DNA of 47,328 nucleotides from Microcaldota archaeon (GCA_023256495.1 JAGDXY010000026.1:1-47328); one strand, 5' to 3'. Positions 25,130-34,045 are shown, counted from the stretch's first letter. Numbers and translations: made by a program. Notes: generated by a model from the letters alone, not told the origin.

Positions 25130-25634
25130 TCTTTTCTTTTATTAGCTCATCAGATAGCTCTATAAATCTATTTTTTCTTTTTCCTTTTAAAAATTCTATT
25201 ATCTCATTATAGTTTGGTCTTATAAATTCATATACATTCTTATAGTGCATAAATGCATTTAATCCGCAATAATCTATCGCCTCATCTATTAAATTATTAG
25301 TTATCTTTTCTTTGCTATAGCCTCTTTTCTCTAGTCTAGATCTAATTTTATTTAGATGCTCTCTTTTAACTAATACCCTTGCATTATCTAACCTAAATTC
25401 AGAAAGAATATGGCCTTCTATAATAAGATCCTTTTTTCTACTTATTTCTTTTTCAAGTCTCTTTTTTAATTTCATTGGCCTTACTATATATTCATTGTCT
25501 TCAATTCTATCATATAATGCATATTTTTTGACATAATCAGTTACATGCAATACCTCTATCTTAAGTCTTTTGCCTAATAAGTTAGAAAAATAAGTCTTGC
25601 CACTACCAGGGGTTCCAGTTACAACAATAATCAT
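25122..25634 (-). CDS. Adenylate kinase-like AK6/Fap7 protein
   Basis: P-loop NTPase of 170 residues with VTGTPGSGKTYFSNLLGKRL. The AK6/Fap7 features are EGHILSEF (where other adenylate kinases have a longer AMP lid), VLVKREHLNKIRSRLEKRGYSKEKITNNLIDEAIDY, and no zinc lid. In eukaryotes and archaea, family members help final 40S/30S maturation (18S/16S 3' processing, with uS11). It ends by overlapping cca by 8 bases and follows the unknown gene to its right after one base, so it is the second gene of a two-gene unit. Confidence 0.88.
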   Translation of the reverse strand: MIIVVTGTPGSGKTYFSNLLGKRLKIEVLHVTDYVKKYALYDRIEDNEYIVRPMKLKKRLEKEISRKKDLIIEGHILSEFRLDNARVLVKREHLNKIRSRLEKRGYSKEKITNNLIDEAIDYCGLNAFMHYKNVYEFIRPNYNEIIEFLKGKRKNRFIELSDELIKEKII

Positions 25635-25635
25635 T

Positions 25636-26235
25636 TTATCTACTTAATACCATTTTTGCGTTATCAACTAATGACAACAAATAGGCTCTTGCATTTTCTA
25701 CATCTATTACAGGGCTTTTTGGTATGTTAAAAGCTAATATGTAAGCTCTTTTATCAGTTGAAAAGAACCAATTTCCTATACTATAATTATTATAGCTAAA
25801 TGAGACATCTGCTATATAAAAAGACGATTCTACTAGTTTTTTAAGCAATGTATCAATGCTTTCATCATATTTATCTATTATTATATCCTCTCTTATGTTG
25901 TTGCTTACATTTATTGAGTTTGGAAATATTATTGGTATATTGTTCTTTTCTGCATACTCACCTATTTTTGACATTATAGTCTTTGTTTGTGTATCAATAC
26001 TCTCTACAATTGAGTCAAACCTGTTCTTTTCATCACTAAGCGATGTCATAATCTTATCAAAATAATCATTTATATAGCTAACTAATGAGTTTATTTTAGG
26101 AAGCAATTCTTCTTTATTATCTGTATATTGCTCTGGGTGTCTAAGGAATTGTGATATACTAATACCAAATTTGCTTGAATAGCTATTATCTATCTCATCT
26201 AAGTATGACTCCACTGATTTATCTATATCAACCAT
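25636..26235 (-). CDS. Uncharacterised coiled-coil/helical protein
   Basis: This 199-residue soluble protein is not recognised. The N-terminal 100 residues are helical and charged, with a likely coiled coil (about 45-95). The second half contains FYIADVSFSYNNYSIGNWFFSTDKRAYIL and looks like a small beta-rich domain. No cysteines, membrane helix or catalytic motif are visible. GTGAT lies just before the ATG. It is directly upstream of the Fap7-like gene and probably cotranscribed with it, suggesting but not proving a link with ribosome assembly. Confidence 0.7.
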   Translation of the reverse strand: MVDIDKSVESYLDEIDNSYSSKFGISISQFLRHPEQYTDNKEELLPKINSLVSYINDYFDKIMTSLSDEKNRFDSIVESIDTQTKTIMSKIGEYAEKNNIPIIFPNSINVSNNIREDIIIDKYDESIDTLLKKLVESSFYIADVSFSYNNYSIGNWFFSTDKRAYILAFNIPKSPVIDVENARAYLLSLVDNAKMVLSR

Positions 26236-26278
26236 CTATATCACAATATTTATTAAAATAAAAATCTTTAAATATCTC

Positions 26279-26518
26279 ATGGATTCTATTATAGAGAGAA
26301 TAAACAAGAGCATATACCTGTTTGATAAAAATATAAGTTTGATTAATGAGAAAGAGCTCAGTGAAAAAGAAAAGCTTATAGTAGAGCTTGCAAAAGATTA
26401 TAGGAGAGATTCTACATCATGGCTTGAGAAAAATGATTATATAACCTCTTTTGCAGCTATAGAATATGCACATGGATTGCTTGATGCAATACTAAAACTA
26501 AAAGGATTGATCGAATGA
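26279..26518 (+). CDS. DUF357 family protein
   Basis: Small archaeal protein of 79 residues, all helical. The signature AKDYRRDSTSWLEKNDYITSFAAIEYAHGLLDAILKL matches the DUF357 pattern (YxxDAxxxLxKGDxxxAFaxxxYAhGLLDA). Function is unknown. In many archaea it sits beside RNA or translation genes, and here its stop overlaps the trm1 start (ATGA), so the two are cotranslated. Confidence 0.85.
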   Translation: MDSIIERINKSIYLFDKNISLINEKELSEKEKLIVELAKDYRRDSTSWLEKNDYITSFAAIEYAHGLLDAILKLKGLIE

Positions 26519-27561
26519 TAGAAGAAGGTTTAGTAAAAATAGATACAAGCAATGTCTTTTATAATCCAAAAATGAAAAGGCTTAGAGATATCTCTGTAGC
26601 ATTTTTAAAAGCAATGAATATAAAAAATGCAAGCCTATTAGATGCAACTGCTGCTTCTGGTATTAGAGGAATAAGATATAAGATAGAGGCGAATATAGAT
26701 AAAATTACTCTTTTAGATATAAACAGGAATGCATTAAATACTATAAAAGAAAATTTAAAGATCAATAATATAGATGCAAATGTAGTAATAGATAGCATTG
26801 AACATTTTGCAAATTCAACAAGAGAAAGATTTGATATAATAGATTTAGATCCTTTTGGAAGCCCTGTTCCTTTTATTTATGATATTATGAAGTTGGTAAA
26901 AGACAATACAATATTAATGGTTACTGCAACAGATATGCCTGTATTATGTGGCGTAGATAGAAATGCTTGTATTCGCTTTTATGGCTCATATCCTTTGCAT
27001 ACATATCTATGTAAAGAAGTAGGCATGCGCATCTTATTATATAAAATCATTCAAACTGCTGCACAGTTTGATTATGGCATAGAACCATTGTTAGGCATAT
27101 CAGATATGTATTATATAAGGGTATTTGTTAGATTAAAAAAAGGCTATAAATATGCAGATAATAGCATAGAGAATTTAGGTTACTTAATATTCTTTAAAAA
27201 TAATGAATTTTCTTATACAAGAAGCATAAGCAAAATATCAAGTTTATATAAAAAAGGATCACAGATTAGCGGCCCATTATGGCTTTCTAATCTATACAAC
27301 AAAGATATAATAAGCAATATGCTCTTATATACAAATGAGAAGATAATAAAGACAATAAATAATGAATTAGATATACCTTTTTTCTATCATCTCGGTCTTT
27401 TAACTTCTTCTCTAGGCATAGGTTCTATACCAATAAAAAAAGTTATAGAAGCTATATCTTCTTTAGGCTTTAATGCTACGAGAACTCAATTTGATAACAT
27501 GGGAATAAAGTCTAATATTACTTTTAACCAATTAATCAAGCTTTTAAGTAATAAATACTAA
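26515..27561 (+). CDS. trm1: tRNA (guanine26-N2)-dimethyltransferase Trm1
   Basis: SAM-dependent enzyme that makes m2,2G at tRNA position 26. The 348 residues show VFYNPKMKRLRDISV, the SAM-binding LLDATAASGIRGIRY, and the catalytic IIDLDPFGSPVPF. The downstream TATDMPVLCG and R..GSYPLHTYLCKEVGMRILL are diagnostic of Trm1. It is slightly shorter than the usual 370-380 residues, mainly in the C-terminal part. It is translationally coupled to the DUF357 gene. Confidence 0.96.
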   Translation: MIEEGLVKIDTSNVFYNPKMKRLRDISVAFLKAMNIKNASLLDATAASGIRGIRYKIEANIDKITLLDINRNALNTIKENLKINNIDANVVIDSIEHFANSTRERFDIIDLDPFGSPVPFIYDIMKLVKDNTILMVTATDMPVLCGVDRNACIRFYGSYPLHTYLCKEVGMRILLYKIIQTAAQFDYGIEPLLGISDMYYIRVFVRLKKGYKYADNSIENLGYLIFFKNNEFSYTRSISKISSLYKKGSQISGPLWLSNLYNKDIISNMLLYTNEKIIKTINNELDIPFFYHLGLLTSSLGIGSIPIKKVIEAISSLGFNATRTQFDNMGIKSNITFNQLIKLLSNKY

Positions 27562-27624
27562 CCATTTATATTTATCTAATATGTTAGAAAAGCTTAAATA
27601 TAAGTTCTGCGTAATATTAATTAG

Positions 27625-27924
27625 ATGAGGGAGGTGTTGGGTGGGGAATCTGAAAGATATGTGGCTAGGGTTAGAATTAATAAGAAAAGAGCTTTAATAG
27701 ATAAAGGATATAGAAGTGAAGAAATACAAGATATAGATTTTGTAGAATTTAGTAAAATGATAGAAGCATTGAAAGATAGCTGTGCAGTCTGTGGTAGATT
27801 TATAGATAAAGGGGCATATAGAGCGCCAAGAGAGATAGAATTAAAAGACCCTTGGATAAATATAGGATTATTGAAAGAGAGATATGTATGCAGTAATTGT
27901 TATAAGAAGCTAAATTTGAAATGA
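27625..27924 (+). CDS. Small putative zinc-ribbon protein
   Basis: This 99-residue protein has paired cysteines C53-x2-C56 and C89-x2-C92, suggesting one zinc site, and a basic N-terminus. Between the pairs is RAPREIELKDPWINIG. No family is recognised. The chosen ATG lies about 25 bases after a TATA-like CTTAAATATAAG, fitting a leaderless start. An in-frame GTG at 27634 or 27661 is possible, since the first codons contain G-rich SD-like sequence. It ends one base before convergent rtcB ends. Confidence 0.6.
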   Translation: MREVLGGESERYVARVRINKKRALIDKGYRSEEIQDIDFVEFSKMIEALKDSCAVCGRFIDKGAYRAPREIELKDPWINIGLLKERYVCSNCYKKLNLK

Positions 27925-29358
27925 CTAACCTTTCATAACACCGATAGGTTTATTTTTGCTTATTATTTTTGATATACCTGCCTTTTCTACTATAGAGACT
28001 ACTTCATCTACATCCTTATAGGCCCACTCAGCCTCTTCGCTTATTAGATTTTTGCTTTTTACCATTATTTCAATACCTTTTTCTCTCATTGTCGATAATG
28101 TCTTATTTGGCGGTATCTCTCTAACTGCTTGATGCCTTGACATTACTCTTCCAGCTCCATGGCATGTAGAGCCTAAGCTTTCAGTTAATGATTGAGGCAT
28201 ACCGCTTAGTATATAGCTAGATGTGCCCATGCTACCTGGTATAAGTACAGGTTGACCTATATCTCTATACGCTTTTGGTAGTTCTATCCTACCTTTAGGA
28301 AAAGCCCTTGTAGCACCTTTTCTATGTACAAAAACCTTAACTCTCTTGTTTTCTATTATATGCTCCTCTTCTTTTATTATATTATGTGCTACATCATATA
28401 ATATAAATAAGCCCAATTCATCGAAGCTTTTATTAAATACTCTTTCAAATACCTTTCTTATATTATGTGTGATTATCTCTCTATTAGTAAATGCATAGTT
28501 TACTGCTGCCTTCATAGCCTCTAGGTAATCTATAGCTATATGATTTGATATATGTGCATATCCTAATTCAGGATCAACGAGCTTTATATTATTCTTTTTG
28601 TTATAATCACTTATCCTCTTTATATAATCGCTAGCTATTTGATGACCAAAGCCTCTTGAACCTGTATGCAGCATAATCAATACTTGATTTTCAAATAATC
28701 CATATTCTTTTGCAATATTGTCATCATAGATCTTTTCTACTCTTTGCAATTCTAAGAAGTGATTGCCAGCCCCTATAGTACCTAGTTCATCAATACCTCT
28801 CTTTATTGCTTCTTGGCTTACCTTTTCTATATTTGCTCCTTTCATTGATCCATTTTCTTCTATATAATCTATATCTTCTTTTATTCCTATACCTTTATCT
28901 ATAATATAATTAACGCCTTCTTCTCCTATATTTTTTATATCATGCTCTGTTAAGCCTATTTTTATTTTACTTCCAACACCACTTGGTACTGCTTTAAATA
29001 ACTCACTTATTATTGTCTTTAATTTTGGTTTTATCTCATCATAAGTAAGGTTTGTTTTTATAACTCTAACTCCACAATTTATATCAAAGCCACATATGCC
29101 TGGCGATACTATACCGTCTTCTACAGGTGAAGCTAATACACCACCTACAGGAAAACCATAACCCTCATGTGCATCTGGCATTAATAATAAATTGCCTATT
29201 ATATTTGGCAATGTTGAAGCATTGATTATTTGGTTTAATGTCCTATCTCTTTTTATATTTTCTAAAAGCTTATTATTTGAGAATATTACTATATTTGCAT
29301 TCATATTGCCTTCTTTCTCTATTATATATTTAACCTCATTTATTTGTTTAATATTCAT
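27925..29358 (-). CDS. rtcB: RNA ligase RtcB (tRNA-splicing ligase)
   Basis: GTP- and Mn-dependent 3'-5' RNA ligase that joins exon halves after tRNA intron removal. The 477 residues include LLMPDAHEGYGFPVGGVLAS, the metal site GICGFDINCGVR (Asp92, Cys95), HTGSRGFGHQ, and CHGAGRVMSRHQA with the guanylylated His. Length is normal and no intein is inserted. AGGTG lies six bases before the ATG. It diverges from a tRNA-Leu gene whose T-loop is interrupted, which would need exactly this ligase if the interruption is an intron. Confidence 0.97.
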   Translation of the reverse strand: MNIKQINEVKYIIEKEGNMNANIVIFSNNKLLENIKRDRTLNQIINASTLPNIIGNLLLMPDAHEGYGFPVGGVLASPVEDGIVSPGICGFDINCGVRVIKTNLTYDEIKPKLKTIISELFKAVPSGVGSKIKIGLTEHDIKNIGEEGVNYIIDKGIGIKEDIDYIEENGSMKGANIEKVSQEAIKRGIDELGTIGAGNHFLELQRVEKIYDDNIAKEYGLFENQVLIMLHTGSRGFGHQIASDYIKRISDYNKKNNIKLVDPELGYAHISNHIAIDYLEAMKAAVNYAFTNREIITHNIRKVFERVFNKSFDELGLFILYDVAHNIIKEEEHIIENKRVKVFVHRKGATRAFPKGRIELPKAYRDIGQPVLIPGSMGTSSYILSGMPQSLTESLGSTCHGAGRVMSRHQAVREIPPNKTLSTMREKGIEIMVKSKNLISEEAEWAYKDVDEVVSIVEKAGISKIISKNKPIGVMKG

Positions 29359-29411
29359 ATTAACACCTAAAGTTGATAAAAAGATTTTAAATACTAATCT
29401 ATTATTTAAAT

Positions 29412-29429
29412 GAAAAAGTTTATATTAAG
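29412..29429 (+). promoter_or_regulatory. Putative promoter of tRNA-Leu and the downstream gene
   Basis: GAAAAAGTTTATATTAAG centres about 27 bases before the first base of tRNA-Leu, the normal distance for an archaeal TATA box. No separate TATA box is visible between the tRNA and the following protein gene. Confidence 0.5.
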
Positions 29430-29450
29430 ATTATCATAATTATATTAAGT

Positions 29451-29546
29451 GCAGGGGTGGCGGAGCCTGGTCAAACGCGGCGGACTCAAGATCCGCTGGC
29501 TTAGAGCCTGCGAGAGTTCAATATTGAATAAATCTCTCCCCCTGCA
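29451..29546 (+). tRNA. tRNA-Leu (CAA) with 10-nt insertion in the T-loop (probable intron)
   Basis: Class II tRNA: acceptor GCAGGGG/CCCCTGC (all seven pairs), 3-bp D-stem, anticodon stem GCGGA/TCCGC with loop CTCAAGA (anticodon CAA), variable arm GGCT-TAG-AGCC, T-stem GAGAG/CTCTC and discriminator A. The T-loop is 17 nt (29517-29533) instead of 7. Removing 10 nt, for example 29522-29531, restores TTCAAAT, the T-loop of both other tRNAs here. The loop sequence TTCAATATTGAA is a perfect palindrome and can form five pairs on top of the T-stem, leaving a 5-nt 3' bulge. This resembles a relaxed bulge-helix-loop splice motif. No CCA is encoded. Confidence 0.88.
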
Positions 29547-29552
29547 CTAAAA

Positions 29553-29558
29553 GGTGAT
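29553..29558 (+). promoter_or_regulatory. Strong Shine-Dalgarno directly after tRNA-Leu
   Basis: GGTGAT starts seven bases after the tRNA 3' end and ends three bases before the ATG of the C39-like gene. It decides the start and implies translation from a tRNA-mRNA cotranscript. Confidence 0.7.
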
Positions 29559-29561
29559 AAA

Positions 29562-30272
29562 ATGGCAAAATCTATATCTAAAAAATCATCTAAGAATACT
29601 AAAAATAGTAAGTCAAAGAAGTTTAGCATTTTGGACAAGATAAGAGATGTAGAGATTAAGGATAGTGTTAAGTTTAATATAGACATTTATCCACAATCAG
29701 AGGAATTTACAAGTGCAGCAGCATGTGCATTAATGGTTTTAAAGTTTCTAAATAAAAACGTAAATCCAGATAAAGAAGAAGAATATAAGATATGGCAAGA
29801 AGCAGTTAATGGAAGCATATGGTATGGTTCTAAGTATGGTTTGGCTTATGCATTAGCAAAGAGAGGTGCAGATGTTAAGATAATAAGTAATACAGAAGAT
29901 CCAGGGTATGAAAAGAAAATGGCAGTAGAAGAGAACTTTAATTTAGATGCACTTGAAGCATCATTTAATGAGATTAAAGATAAGGCATTTAGTCTTAATG
30001 TAGAAGAAGCAAAAGCCCCAGTTAGTATAAATCTAATAAAAAAGGCACTCTCTGCAAAGTATATACCTATATTGCTAGTAAATGCCTCTTTAATAAATAC
30101 ATATCTAGATGAATTTCCTCATTGGGTGGTAGTAAAGGGCTATGAAAAAGATATATTCTATATAAATGACCCATATACAGGCAATGAGGTTACAGTCGAT
30201 GCAGCTGTATTAAAAGATGCTTTAGGCTTCGATGACAATATGCATATGTTACTAGTAAGAGCTAAGAAATGA
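29562..30272 (+). CDS. Peptidase C39-like (DUF3335-type) protein, nucleophile replaced
   Basis: This 236-residue protein has a Lys/Ser-rich basic tail (1-22), then a papain-fold domain of the C39-like/DUF3335 type: YPQSEEFTSAAACALMVLKFL, IWQEAVNGSIWYGSKYGLAYALAKRG, LDEFPHWVVVKGYEKDIFYINDPY. Usual members have EFTCGPA; here the Cys position is Ser51, and the only nearby Cys is Cys55. His187 and Asp203 are kept. It is either inactive, shifted to another nucleophile, or a binding protein. No signal peptide is visible, so it is probably cytoplasmic. It lies 15 bases after tRNA-Leu with a strong SD. Confidence 0.75.
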   Translation: MAKSISKKSSKNTKNSKSKKFSILDKIRDVEIKDSVKFNIDIYPQSEEFTSAAACALMVLKFLNKNVNPDKEEEYKIWQEAVNGSIWYGSKYGLAYALAKRGADVKIISNTEDPGYEKKMAVEENFNLDALEASFNEIKDKAFSLNVEEAKAPVSINLIKKALSAKYIPILLVNASLINTYLDEFPHWVVVKGYEKDIFYINDPYTGNEVTVDAAVLKDALGFDDNMHMLLVRAKK

Positions 30273-30956
30273 GTTTATTTTTTCTATAAGCAAAGTTATT
30301 CTATAGTAATCTACATCTTTTATCTTTTCTAAAAGTTCTAGACTCTTTTTGATTCTTCCTTCTTTGGCATAGAATCTTGCAAGCTGATACATATAAAAGT
30401 AGTCATTATAATCTATTTTCTTTATACTTTTATTATCTATATTAATTACATTTTTCAAATAATTCTTCATTTCTTCATTACTTATCTCTTCTAGCCAATA
30501 ATTAAGCTCTTTCTTCTTTATTTTATAATAGAGCATAACAAGCAATGCTCTATATTTATCATCTTTTGTTTCGTTTGCATATTTCTCTGCAAGTCTTATA
30601 GCCTTGTAGTAAAACATCTTAAATAAAGTATTATAATAGTTTGCTAAACTTTTGTTCTCTGCATTCTCTTCCATAAAATCTTTTAGATAATAGTTAGTAT
30701 TATTATAATAAAAATCAGAAACGTATTCATATGCTGATCCTATAGCATTTATTATAAATGGATCGCTTATATTATTTAAATCTATATGTTGTTCTTTTTT
30801 ATCACTTATTATCTTTTCTACTAATTTTATATTTTCATCATTTGGCTTTAAGTTATTTTCAATTAATGCATTACAAAAAAGGCATATAGTAAAATTATTT
30901 TTGCTATAATTTTTAAAACCGCAATAAGGGCATTTAATCTCTTTATAATCGTTCAT
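30252..30956 (-). CDS. Zinc-ribbon protein with helical repeats (unknown)
   Basis: This 234-residue protein starts with a zinc ribbon (C9-x2-C12 and C25-x2-C28, IKCPYCGFKNYSK...ICLFCNA). The remainder is helical and resembles TPR-like repeats (YKAIRLAEKYANETKDDKYRALLVML, YQLARFYAKEGRIKKSLELLEKI). That suggests a protein-interaction adaptor; function is unknown. It starts two bases after the fibrillarin stop codon, so it is probably cotranscribed with it. The 3' end overlaps the convergent C39-like gene by 21 bases. Confidence 0.7.
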   Translation of the reverse strand: MNDYKEIKCPYCGFKNYSKNNFTICLFCNALIENNLKPNDENIKLVEKIISDKKEQHIDLNNISDPFIINAIGSAYEYVSDFYYNNTNYYLKDFMEENAENKSLANYYNTLFKMFYYKAIRLAEKYANETKDDKYRALLVMLYYKIKKKELNYWLEEISNEEMKNYLKNVINIDNKSIKKIDYNDYFYMYQLARFYAKEGRIKKSLELLEKIKDVDYYRITLLIEKINSFLSSY

Positions 30957-30957
30957 T

Positions 30958-31614
30958 TTATAACCTTTTCAATACAACAAAGGCATGCGCCTTATGGAAT
31001 TTTGATATATCAATCATCTCTACAAGCTTAAATGTATCGCTTACTTCTCTTATGAATTCATTATATACTTCTCTTGGTTGCTTTACTATGCTTATACTCT
31101 GTGATTTGATTGCTACATATGCATATCCACCTTTCTTAAGCATTTTTGCATTTTCTTTTAATATAGCTGCTTGATCTCGGGCAGCAACATCTTCATATAT
31201 GAAGTCAACATTATTTACATAATCATAATTTTTTGTTATTCTTGCATCACTTAATATAGGTATCATATTCTCTCTTTTTTTGCATAATTCTACTAGCTTA
31301 AGCATTGCTATACTAGAAATCTCTACACAAAAGACTATACCTTCTCTACCAACTATATCGCTAATATGACTACAAGTAGTGCCTGTTGCAGCGCCCAAAT
31401 AAAGAACCTTAGAGCCTTTTTTTATATAGAAATTCTTCAAACCAAGCGACAATGCAGCAGCAAGTTTGCTTCTATTTGGATTCCATAATCTATATTCTTT
31501 TCCTTCTATATTGACCAAGTCTTCTCCATAAACCTTTTCTCCTTTAACGAGATTCAAAGTAGACAATTTATTGTCTATTATATATACACCATCAAAAATT
31601 TCTTTTATATGCAT
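30958..31614 (-). CDS. flpA: Fibrillarin (box C/D RNA 2'-O-methyltransferase)
   Basis: Catalytic subunit of the archaeal C/D RNP, methylating rRNA and tRNA under guide-RNA direction. About 218 residues: EYRLWNPNRSKLAAALSLGL, the SAM site KVLYLGAATGTTCSHISDIVG, and YEDVAARDQAAIL and AYVAIKSQSI. The ATG at 31614 is chosen over an upstream GTG (31629) because it begins with the conserved IKEIFDGVY and lies about 25 bases after a TATA-like tract. Partners Nop5 and L7Ae are not in the window. Confidence 0.96.
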   Translation of the reverse strand: MHIKEIFDGVYIIDNKLSTLNLVKGEKVYGEDLVNIEGKEYRLWNPNRSKLAAALSLGLKNFYIKKGSKVLYLGAATGTTCSHISDIVGREGIVFCVEISSIAMLKLVELCKKRENMIPILSDARITKNYDYVNNVDFIYEDVAARDQAAILKENAKMLKKGGYAYVAIKSQSISIVKQPREVYNEFIREVSDTFKLVEMIDISKFHKAHAFVVLKRL

Positions 31615-31658
31615 TGAATTATTAAACACAATTAAAATATAAAAAAGTAGAGGGAAGA

Positions 31659-32279
<621 letters not shown>

Positions 32280-32380
32280 AAAAAACACCACATTTTATAA
32301 TGCATATCATATTTTTAAACCCTTTTATTTATTCTTTTTATAGAAAGTATTTTATTATTTAAAATAATAATCGATTTATT

Positions 32381-33106
32381 ATGCGTTATTTAATATCTAG
32401 AAATGAAGAATTGAAGGAAATATTAGTAGCGGATTTAGTGCTTTCAATAGCATTTGATTTAGCATTTAATAATGGTATGTTTTCATTTAATATATTTTCA
32501 TTTCTATACTTTTTGCCGATATTTATTATCTCTACTACATTAACTTTTGTTTTACATGAGCTTATGCATAGAGAAGTAGCACAAAGGTTTTTTGGTGCTA
32601 TTGCAGCATTTAGATACTCAGAACAAGGATTAGCATTTACATTCTTATCTAGTCTATTTGGCTTTTTTATAGGCCTTCCTGGAGCAACTGTAATATATGA
32701 TTATTTAAATAAGAGAGAAGAAGGCATTGTATCATTAGCAGGTCCGCTTACGAATTTTATAATTTTCTTTGTATTTTTTGCAATAGGCATTAGCTTTTAT
32801 CCAAATTTTATAAATAATATAACTACAAGCTTTTCAAATCCATTTAAGCTAGATTATATACAAAATATGATAAATATAACATTATATATTAGTCTTATTT
32901 TAGCATTCTTTAATATGCTTCCAATTTATCCATTAGATGGTTCAAAAATATTTAGGTGGAATAAGTTTGTCTATCTCTCCTTTTTAGTATTTCTATTTTT
33001 AAATATGTCCTATATAATTGGCTTAGGTCTTACTATAGCATATCTAATAATTATGCTCTTCTTTGCTTTATTTTCTTCTATACTTGCTAGAGCTATATTA
33101 ATTTGA
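32381..33106 (+). CDS. M50-like intramembrane metalloprotease
   Basis: Compact membrane protein of 241 residues with at least five hydrophobic segments. The zinc motif HELMH (59-63) and the NMLPIYPLDGSKIF motif (second Asp ligand) define a site-2-protease-like enzyme. SLAGPLTNFIIFF follows the usual S2P pattern between them. Unlike the other M50 gene in this window it has no CBS-like tail and no PDZ domain. Substrate is unknown. It is convergent with the following unknown gene. Confidence 0.85.
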   Translation: MRYLISRNEELKEILVADLVLSIAFDLAFNNGMFSFNIFSFLYFLPIFIISTTLTFVLHELMHREVAQRFFGAIAAFRYSEQGLAFTFLSSLFGFFIGLPGATVIYDYLNKREEGIVSLAGPLTNFIIFFVFFAIGISFYPNFINNITTSFSNPFKLDYIQNMINITLYISLILAFFNMLPIYPLDGSKIFRWNKFVYLSFLVFLFLNMSYIIGLGLTIAYLIIMLFFALFSSILARAILI

Positions 33107-33109
33107 TAG

Positions 33110-33616
33110 TCATTGTCTTAAGAGTTGTCTATCTTTTGCTATTCCTAAAACAATTTTATCCTTCTTTACATCTATTATTACTGTAAAGCCCCTTTCATCT
33201 TCTCTTGCTGTTACTATTGGTTTTCCATTTTTGTCTTTAATAATTATAGAATCAACTCTTTCCTTTTTTATTTCATCTACATATATTGTTTGATTTCCTA
33301 ACTTAACTTCTTTCTGGTATGTTCCAGTTATCTTATATATGCCTGTTTCATCTATAATAAATCTTTCTTCATGTGTAGAATTTGCACTTACTCCATACCA
33401 ATTTGCTTGTGAAACATTAATCTTTATAATTACTTTTTTATCATTTTCTTCATCGATTTTATAAGAAGATTCATAGATATCTATTCTTTCTGTACTTCCT
33501 ATTGTATAATTTTCAATATGGTATTCCCCTTTTAATGCAAAGTTATCCTTTTCATTCATTAATGTTATCTCTACATTCTTTTGTTTATCATTCTTTCTAT
33601 TTAATATTCCAAACAT
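33110..33616 (-). CDS. Uncharacterised beta-rich protein
   Basis: This 168-residue soluble protein is not recognised. Alternating hydrophobic patterns (KVIIKINVSQANWYGVSA, GIYKITGTYQKEV, DSIIIKDKNGKPIVTARED, FTVIIDVKKDKIVLGI) suggest a beta sandwich. A Lys/Asn-rich N-terminus precedes it. No signal peptide, membrane helix or cysteine pair is present. An AT-rich TATTTAAATATT lies 25-35 bases before the ATG. Confidence 0.65.
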   Translation of the reverse strand: MFGILNRKNDKQKNVEITLMNEKDNFALKGEYHIENYTIGSTERIDIYESSYKIDEENDKKVIIKINVSQANWYGVSANSTHEERFIIDETGIYKITGTYQKEVKLGNQTIYVDEIKKERVDSIIIKDKNGKPIVTAREDERGFTVIIDVKKDKIVLGIAKDRQLLRQ

Positions 33617-33656
33617 AAATTAAATTTTTGCTTTCGAAATATTTAAATAAAGCTAG

Positions 33657-33680
33657 CTAAAAATAGAAAAAAAGTTTGGT
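33657..33680 (-). terminator. T-rich terminator after the ferredoxin gene
   Basis: On the minus strand a run CTTTTTTTCTATTTTTAGC follows the ferredoxin stop codon. It probably ends the long ribosomal protein transcript. Confidence 0.5.
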
Positions 33681-33685
33681 TAAAA

Positions 33686-34045
33686 TCATTTGTAAATAGA
33701 TCTATACACATTGCCTGCATCGTCTTTTATTACTATGCATTCACCTTCACATTCTATTAGGCAAGCTTGGCATAGTATGCAAGCGCTTCCGTTTACTGCT
33801 ACTGAAATACCTCCACTTGAACCGTCATTCTTCTCTGCAAAATGCTTGTGCCCATCATTAACATCTTTCCATTTTGCTACTACTTGAGGGTCACTTACCC
33901 CTTTCCATTGCATGTCTGCTGGTGCACTATCTACGTTTACTTCTTCTGGCTTGCTTCTATCACGCATCTCAAATACGCCTACAGGGCAAACGTCTTTGCA
34001 ATGTTGACAACCAGTACATTTAGGTTTTTCAACGTAGACATCCAT
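33686..34045 (-). CDS. Ferredoxin, two [4Fe-4S] clusters, with central insertion
   Basis: Electron carrier of 119 residues. The first cluster motif is C10-TG-C13-QH-C16-KDV-C20-P; the second is C89-IL-C92-QA-C95-LIE-C99, with an additional C103. About 65 residues lie between the motifs, including GHKHFAEKNDGSSGG with two His, far more than in a minimal bacterial-type ferredoxin. The His-containing loop recalls the extra segment of archaeal zinc/7Fe ferredoxins, but no firm zinc site can be assigned. It lies five bases after P1 and is therefore probably transcribed with ribosomal stalk genes. Confidence 0.9.
   Translation of the reverse strand: MDVYVEKPKCTGCQHCKDVCPVGVFEMRDRSKPEEVNVDSAPADMQWKGVSDPQVVAKWKDVNDGHKHFAEKNDGSSGGISVAVNGSACILCQACLIECEGECIVIKDDAGNVYRSIYK

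Noticed and set aside
29512-29538. tRNA-Leu as a pseudogene
   Set aside because: All stems are perfectly paired, the identity elements are intact, and removing 10 nt restores the normal loop exactly. Decay would not give this pattern.
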